Source: a virus. Taken from it: 45,792 nt of DNA. The stretch is from positions 1 to 45,792 of IMG/VR virus record IMGVR_UViG_3300008266_000101; one strand, given 5' to 3'. Of the stretch, positions 43,101-45,792 are shown in pieces. Position 1 is the first letter of the stretch. Every line of letters starts with the position of its first letter. Made by a program: the position numbers and the translations under genes. The notes below the pieces were generated by a model. That model did not search any database. It was not told where the DNA came from and saw only the letters and a program-made list of their open reading frames with translations.

Positions 43101-44224
43101 CCTGTAAAGCCTTGTGTAGCATTTAAAGATCCAGTTAATTCGTGTTGACTATTAACATTTAATTGTAATTTTCTATTCGCCTCACTATCTAATCCTCCAA
43201 CAAAAAACTGAATAGGATAGTTAGATGCATTTCCTATATGTAAATGTCTAGCAGTAGAATATAAGTAAGCGTCGCTTCCTGTACCTACAGCATTAGGAAT
43301 ATTATAATTACTACTATTGACACCCATATCAATATAGTAGCTTGTTTCATCTCCTATATTATTTGTTGCTACTACATCTGAAGAGGCAGCTGATCCTGTG
43401 CCTAGATTTGTAATATTAAGCTGTAGGTAGTTTTCATTTATAATACCTTTACCTACAATAAGATTATTAAAATCAGTTTGTGAATTTGATAAAGGTTCAA
43501 CTAATAAAGATTCAGGATTAGATATATTTGTATCACTTGTATTTATACCTACTGTTCCTCCCGGATTGATATACACACGAGCATTATTAATTGCAGATCC
43601 AGTACCATTAAATAAAATAACTGATTTTCCTTCTGATGCGTTGCCTATTAATAAATTTTCACCAGTAGAATATAAGTAAGCATCGTTTTGACTACCAATT
43701 CCTCCATCTATATTATATCCATCTCCATTAATACCCATATTAATGAAGTAACTTTCTTCATCACCAATATTATTAGTAGCTACTATGTCAGCAGATGCTG
43801 TTAATCCTGCACTAAAGTTTTGTACATTAACTTGTACATAGCTATTTAAATTTCCATGAGCAGATATAAGATTATAACTATTAACTCCATTTCCTTGTAC
43901 TAATAATATATCAGGATTAGTAGGATCTAAAGGAGATGTATCTCTTATAGCAGTAAAAGATCCTGATTGGTAAATTGAACTAGTAATTAATGAACTAGTA
44001 CTATTAAATATAGGCAGAAAATATTGAGAACCGGTTATATTTGCACTACCACCACCTGTGCCTGTACCTAATGTAACAATTTCTTCACCGTTAGAACCTG
44101 ACTTTTTCATAAAAGCCAGACCGTCGTATGTATTTAAAGCAATTTCTCCAAAATCAAGAGAGGAAGTGGTAGGGATTCTACCAGGCACCGCAGAGCGGCG
44201 TAATTTTAAAAATTGATTTGACAT
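40145..44224 (-). CDS. Long tail fibre protein with Mtd-like N-terminus, 1359 aa
   Basis: The N-terminus QFLKLRRSAVPGRIPTTSSL followed by DFGEIALNTYDGLAFMKKSG is a virion-attachment start shared by many phage receptor-binding proteins (K-x-x-R-S-x-x-P-G-x-x-P-T-T-x-x-L-x-x-G-E-[IL]-A-[IL]-N), like the N-terminal domain of Mtd. Residues ~100-340 hold two similar ~120-residue units (each with SADIVATNNIGDE- or SDVVATNNIGDE-type and Y-L-Y-S-T). Residues ~440-580 are 17-residue YadA-like repeats (SNFIGREAGDGAEKSQF). A Bacteroidota-type motif GFLPPRMIAAQRTAISAPAQ lies near 1140-1160. The tip (last ~80 residues) includes GTIRYTEVTTTDIGNTATAS and DVWTVKSIANLL. It is followed downstream by the 2915-residue fibre. 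Confidence 0.9.
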   Translation of the reverse strand: MSNQFLKLRRSAVPGRIPTTSSLDFGEIALNTYDGLAFMKKSGSNGEEIVTLGTGTGGGSANITGSQYFLPIFNSTSSLITSSIYQSGSFTAIRDTSPLDPTNPDILLVQGNGVNSYNLISAHGNLNSYVQVNVQNFSAGLTASADIVATNNIGDEESYFINMGINGDGYNIDGGIGSQNDAYLYSTGENLLIGNASEGKSVILFNGTGSAINNARVYINPGGTVGINTSDTNISNPESLLVEPLSNSQTDFNNLIVGKGIINENYLQLNITNLGTGSAASSDVVATNNIGDETSYYIDMGVNSSNYNIPNAVGTGSDAYLYSTARHLHIGNASNYPIQFFVGGLDSEANRKLQLNVNSQHELTGSLNATQGFTGSLFGTASWALNVLTASYAPNAVSSSYPMAVTGSSIYSNGLGSQAPIYNVPGGYFQDGEVIPYVIYLGYDAGRNANSSYATFIGYRAGLSASFSDDSVFIGETAGEKANWAGGSNFIGIAGYRASYAEYSNFMGYLAGSDAYTSSYSNFIGREAGDGAEKSQFSNFLGLRSGKDASQVNYSNFIGADTGRLAISSSYSNLLGYRVGYNIAGGANGIGTNNIIIGTNITLGTGRKDSINLGGLIFGTGSYATTTGNPFSGSANGRIGINQPNPIFNLDVSGSGRYTNGLTVTSSLLAPDITGSLFGTASWAVSASHALSSLTASFAISASYTVSSSNSQTSSYVNPLVQDVQITGSVDVKFGNVNIRSNANFFQGTAINGTSNVSLIGVDSNNVIRIGNQGYNNVIEDDTDIWGGLTVSGSSLISGSLLVTNGITGSLFGTASWALNVITASYILNAISASYAATASSADNFTVRGTLTAQTIVAQTITSSTEYVTGSTIFGSLLSNTHQFTGSVSITGSLAVNGSSVVLSNQTGSMSVATASFASTASYVVTALTASYVTASNVVGTVTSASFASTASIATSASFAATASYITASNIAGLSLSQITLGVVTASVNTGNNVFSIISGSNTLVVVDGTGSMGIGTTSPAYKLDVNGTARVSGVLKLFSGATAPANNYPLNAYVSSGGIASFEYGTTGFLQFVRAGASAGLISLSRGETYDITLIAGNFGSTLGLAVRPANIGGVKIGGDNTTIVHENSAMLNVESTTKGFLPPRMIAAQRTAISAPAQGLLVYDISPATEGLWLYNSGSTPGWQEVLTNTGSQSILGGLTATSFTGSLQGTSSWAQNAVTASYVANASSFPYTGSAIITGSLTVTGSTNLQVLNIGASQLNNTSSATTAGTTTVSSIATGSFTSAFYNYTIASGSNARAGQVMSVWSGGTIRYTEVTTTDIGNTATASFAVALSGANVNLSFTAPDVWTVKSIANLL
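42470..42910 (-). repeat. 17-residue (YadA-like) repeat block in the 1359-residue fibre
   Basis: Units such as YATFIGYRAGLSASFSD, DSVFIGETAGEKANWAG, YSNFMGYLAGSDAYTSS, YSNFIGREAGDGAEKSQ and FSNFLGLRSGKDASQVN. Same period and core (x-F-[IML]-G-x-x-[AS]-G) as in the 2915-residue fibre, suggesting exchange between the two genes. Limits approximate. Confidence 0.75.
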
Positions 44225-44236
44225 ACTAGTATATAC

Positions 44237-44266
44237 TAACGGTAAAAGCTATATATATAGCCGTTA
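44237..44266 (-). other. Nested palindrome before the 1359-residue fibre
   Basis: TAACGG / CCGTTA (6 bp) enclose a region with a perfect 14-base palindrome GCTATATATATAGC at 44248-44261. The minus strand reads ...TATAGCTTTTACCG. The stem and TTTT suggest a weak terminator or processing site between the mini-fibre and the long fibre. Confidence 0.45.
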
Positions 44267-44276
44267 ATAAATATTA
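44265..44276 (-). promoter_or_regulatory. Junction motif before the 1359-residue fibre gene
   Basis: Plus strand TAATAAATATTA, 41 bases from the ATG, at the stop of the mini-fibre gene and beside the nested palindrome. Confidence 0.35.
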
Positions 44277-44486
44277 ATAGTCCCCTAAATCTACAGTAAA
44301 GAAGCTACCACTATCACCAAATGAATCAATATTTTGGATAGTAAGTGAACCAGTTTGTGTTGGGGTTGAAACTATTTCAACAGACCCTGATACAATAAGG
44401 GCAGAAGGACCACTACCACTAACAGTGAGAGAACCACTATTATATGATAAATTAGATAATACTTGTTTTAATTTTAAATGGGCCAT
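44274..44486 (-). CDS. Mini-fibre protein, 70 aa
   Basis: A short protein with fibre-type sequence only: MAHLKLKQVLSNLSYNSGSL, then TVSGSGPSALIVSGSVEIVS, TPTQTGSLTIQNIDSFG and the ending SGSFFTVDLGDY. The start HLKLKQV-x-x-N-L-x-Y resembles the N-terminus of longer fibres in related phages, from memory. It may be a truncated remnant of a longer fibre, or a real small structural adaptor: its stop, frame and spacing (start next to the end of the gp15-like gene) are intact. Followed by a palindromic hairpin (44237-44266) before the 1359-residue fibre. Confidence 0.7.
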   Translation of the reverse strand: MAHLKLKQVLSNLSYNSGSLTVSGSGPSALIVSGSVEIVSTPTQTGSLTIQNIDSFGDSGSFFTVDLGDY

Positions 44487-45761
44487 TTATTGAAATTTAC
44501 CTATTGCTATTATTTGATCTGCTACCCCCCCGTCATTACTAAATGTAATTGGTTCTCCTCCTACTCCTAATTGAGCTGGGTCTATAGTTAATGTGCAGGT
44601 TCCATCCCCATTATTAACAAAGCTAACTATAGAAGAATCATCTATTAATTGACCATTTAAGAAGAAGGTAAAATTAGAAACGGAGGTTGCTGGTAATGGT
44701 GATGGAGCTGTAAGGAAAGAAGCATTAAATGTTGCTGTATTGCTAGTAAAAGAAACAGCATACTTTGTTTTGCTTGTTGCTAAATAAATTGATACTTCGT
44801 TTGTCACGCCTTGAGATACATTTGTTATATTTACATTATAAGAATCAGCAAATGAAGCACCACCCATAGCTGTTTTTGGTGCAGGCTTACTTCCAGCTGT
44901 TAATATTTCAGAGCTACTATCAGTTTCAAGTGTAAACTTAATTTGAGCTGGGGAATAATGAAGGTTAGTATCTGATAAGTGCTGGTTAATGGAGTCAGCT
45001 ATTAGATATCCATTTACTTTTAAATTAACAGTAGTAGATGATACTCTATCTTCACCAGTATTAATAATATTTGTTACACCGAATGAATCTAATGATGTTC
45101 TAAATTGCCATCTATTAGCATCACCCCAGTATGAATCAGAAGCATATTCAATTGCTTCAATTAATTTATTGTTTTGTTCAACATAGTTTGTTAATAAAAC
45201 ACACTCGTATGTTATAGTAACATAATCAGGAACTACAGAAACATAATATTGTTTTGATGGGATTCTATTTGTTAAAATAGAAAATTTATCATATTGATTT
45301 CTTTGATTGTATCTACTTTCAAATACTTGGAATAGAGAGGCTAAATTACCATCTATTTTATTACCTAAATTACGATTTTTTTCAATACCATTTCTTTTAT
45401 ACATGATAAGAGGGATAACTAATTTACCATTAGTATCTCTATAATAACCATTTGCTTGAATTGATTGCCAACGCTCAGGTGAACCATAGATAATAGGAAC
45501 CTCTATCCTATTTCCATCTTGTATTACAGTAGGTTTAATAACATTTTGAAAATAATGCATTAGAGCATAATCAATATCCTCTAAACCAATAGTAATATCC
45601 TTTATCTTATCTGTTTTGCGAGTAGTATTTAATGCTCTATTTTCACGATGTGTAAATACATTTTCACTAATCGGTTTGCCCTGATTAAGAAAAGGAGTAA
45701 TAGTATCTTGTACTATTTCTGCTTGGTTTTTTGGTATTGGTTTTCTATCTCTAGTAGCCAT
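44487..45761 (-). CDS. Tail structural protein, possibly T4 gp15-like sheath stabiliser (424 aa)
   Basis: Residues ~50-250 look conserved in T4-like aquatic phages: ITIGLEDIDYALMHYFQNVI, DGNRIEVPIIYGSPERWQSI, NGYYRDTNGKLVIPLIMYKR, NKIDGNLASLFQVFESRYNQ and DYVTITYECVLLTNYVEQNN. The R-I-E-V-P-I-x-Y-G-S-x-E-R-W element recalls T4 gp15 (FIRVPITYASKEHF), which caps the sheath. The C-terminal ~130 residues are more variable, beta-rich (EVSIYLATSKTKYAVSFTS, NGDGTCTLTIDPAQLGVGG). A purine-rich AAGAGGT lies about nine bases before the ATG. The gp15 link is a weak one; call it a tail or neck structural protein if in doubt. Confidence 0.75.
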   Translation of the reverse strand: MATRDRKPIPKNQAEIVQDTITPFLNQGKPISENVFTHRENRALNTTRKTDKIKDITIGLEDIDYALMHYFQNVIKPTVIQDGNRIEVPIIYGSPERWQSIQANGYYRDTNGKLVIPLIMYKRNGIEKNRNLGNKIDGNLASLFQVFESRYNQRNQYDKFSILTNRIPSKQYYVSVVPDYVTITYECVLLTNYVEQNNKLIEAIEYASDSYWGDANRWQFRTSLDSFGVTNIINTGEDRVSSTTVNLKVNGYLIADSINQHLSDTNLHYSPAQIKFTLETDSSSEILTAGSKPAPKTAMGGASFADSYNVNITNVSQGVTNEVSIYLATSKTKYAVSFTSNTATFNASFLTAPSPLPATSVSNFTFFLNGQLIDDSSIVSFVNNGDGTCTLTIDPAQLGVGGEPITFSNDGGVADQIIAIGKFQ

Positions 45762-45792
45762 TATATTCTACCTCTTTTTTTAAGGTCGATTA

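Noticed and set aside
7031-44276. T4-type late promoters (TATAAATA) on the plus strand
   Set aside because: Several junction motifs contain TATAAATA on the plus strand, but every gene is on the minus strand, so a T4-type reading would drive antisense transcription. I kept the motif as an unassigned signal.

Overview
The window looks like the late structural region of a T4-type contractile-tailed phage (myovirus). All genes I can support lie on the minus strand and are packed with short gaps or overlaps. No stretch of more than 300 bases lacks a gene; the largest gap is 10531-10704, which holds two hairpin terminators. I see no tRNA, rRNA, integrase, insertion sequence or CRISPR array. The host is probably a member of the Bacteroidota. 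DNA is AT-rich, most start codons are preceded by A/T-rich leaders without a Shine-Dalgarno sequence, and the fibres carry modules typical of Bacteroidota surface proteins and their phages (VGIGTTSP-type repeats, a GFLPPRM motif, S74 chaperone). Host assignment is inference.

In transcription order (right to left): a gp15-like tail protein (44487-45761) and a 70-residue mini-fibre protein open the window. A large fibre block follows (24308-44224): fibres of 1359, 2915 and 301 residues; an overlapping gene pair for an MptE-like/methyltransferase fusion and a GT8-like glycosyltransferase; a 107-residue protein; and fibres of 690 and 507 residues. Two tandem paralogous small proteins, then a 2478-residue fibre with a C-terminal self-cleaving S74 chaperone, complete it. 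The six fibre genes together make up about 54% of the window.

Next is a run of small genes (13452-16305): DUF7936-like, a 55-residue gene, two small secreted- or structural-looking proteins, a membrane-anchored Lys-rich protein, a helical protein, a zinc ribbon and a coiled coil. The tail core follows: sheath, tube, a gp26-like tail-assembly chaperone with an out-of-frame conserved extension (likely programmed frameshift), tape measure, a 100-residue protein, a 733-residue Pro-rich baseplate-type protein, a LysM/gp53-like protein, and a hub-like protein carrying an L,D-transpeptidase-type domain. A 175-residue protein of unknown role and the N-terminal part of a family A DNA polymerase close the window.

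The most interesting points are: (1) two sugar- or methyl-transfer genes embedded in the fibre block, suggesting the phage decorates its own Ser/Thr-rich fibres or the host surface; (2) a likely +1 or -2 frameshift in the tail chaperone; (3) an ATAAATAT core (plus strand) at 14 gene junctions, a candidate late promoter or RNA-processing signal; (4) a chimeric 2915-residue fibre combining two beta-helix domains with 17-residue YadA-like repeats.
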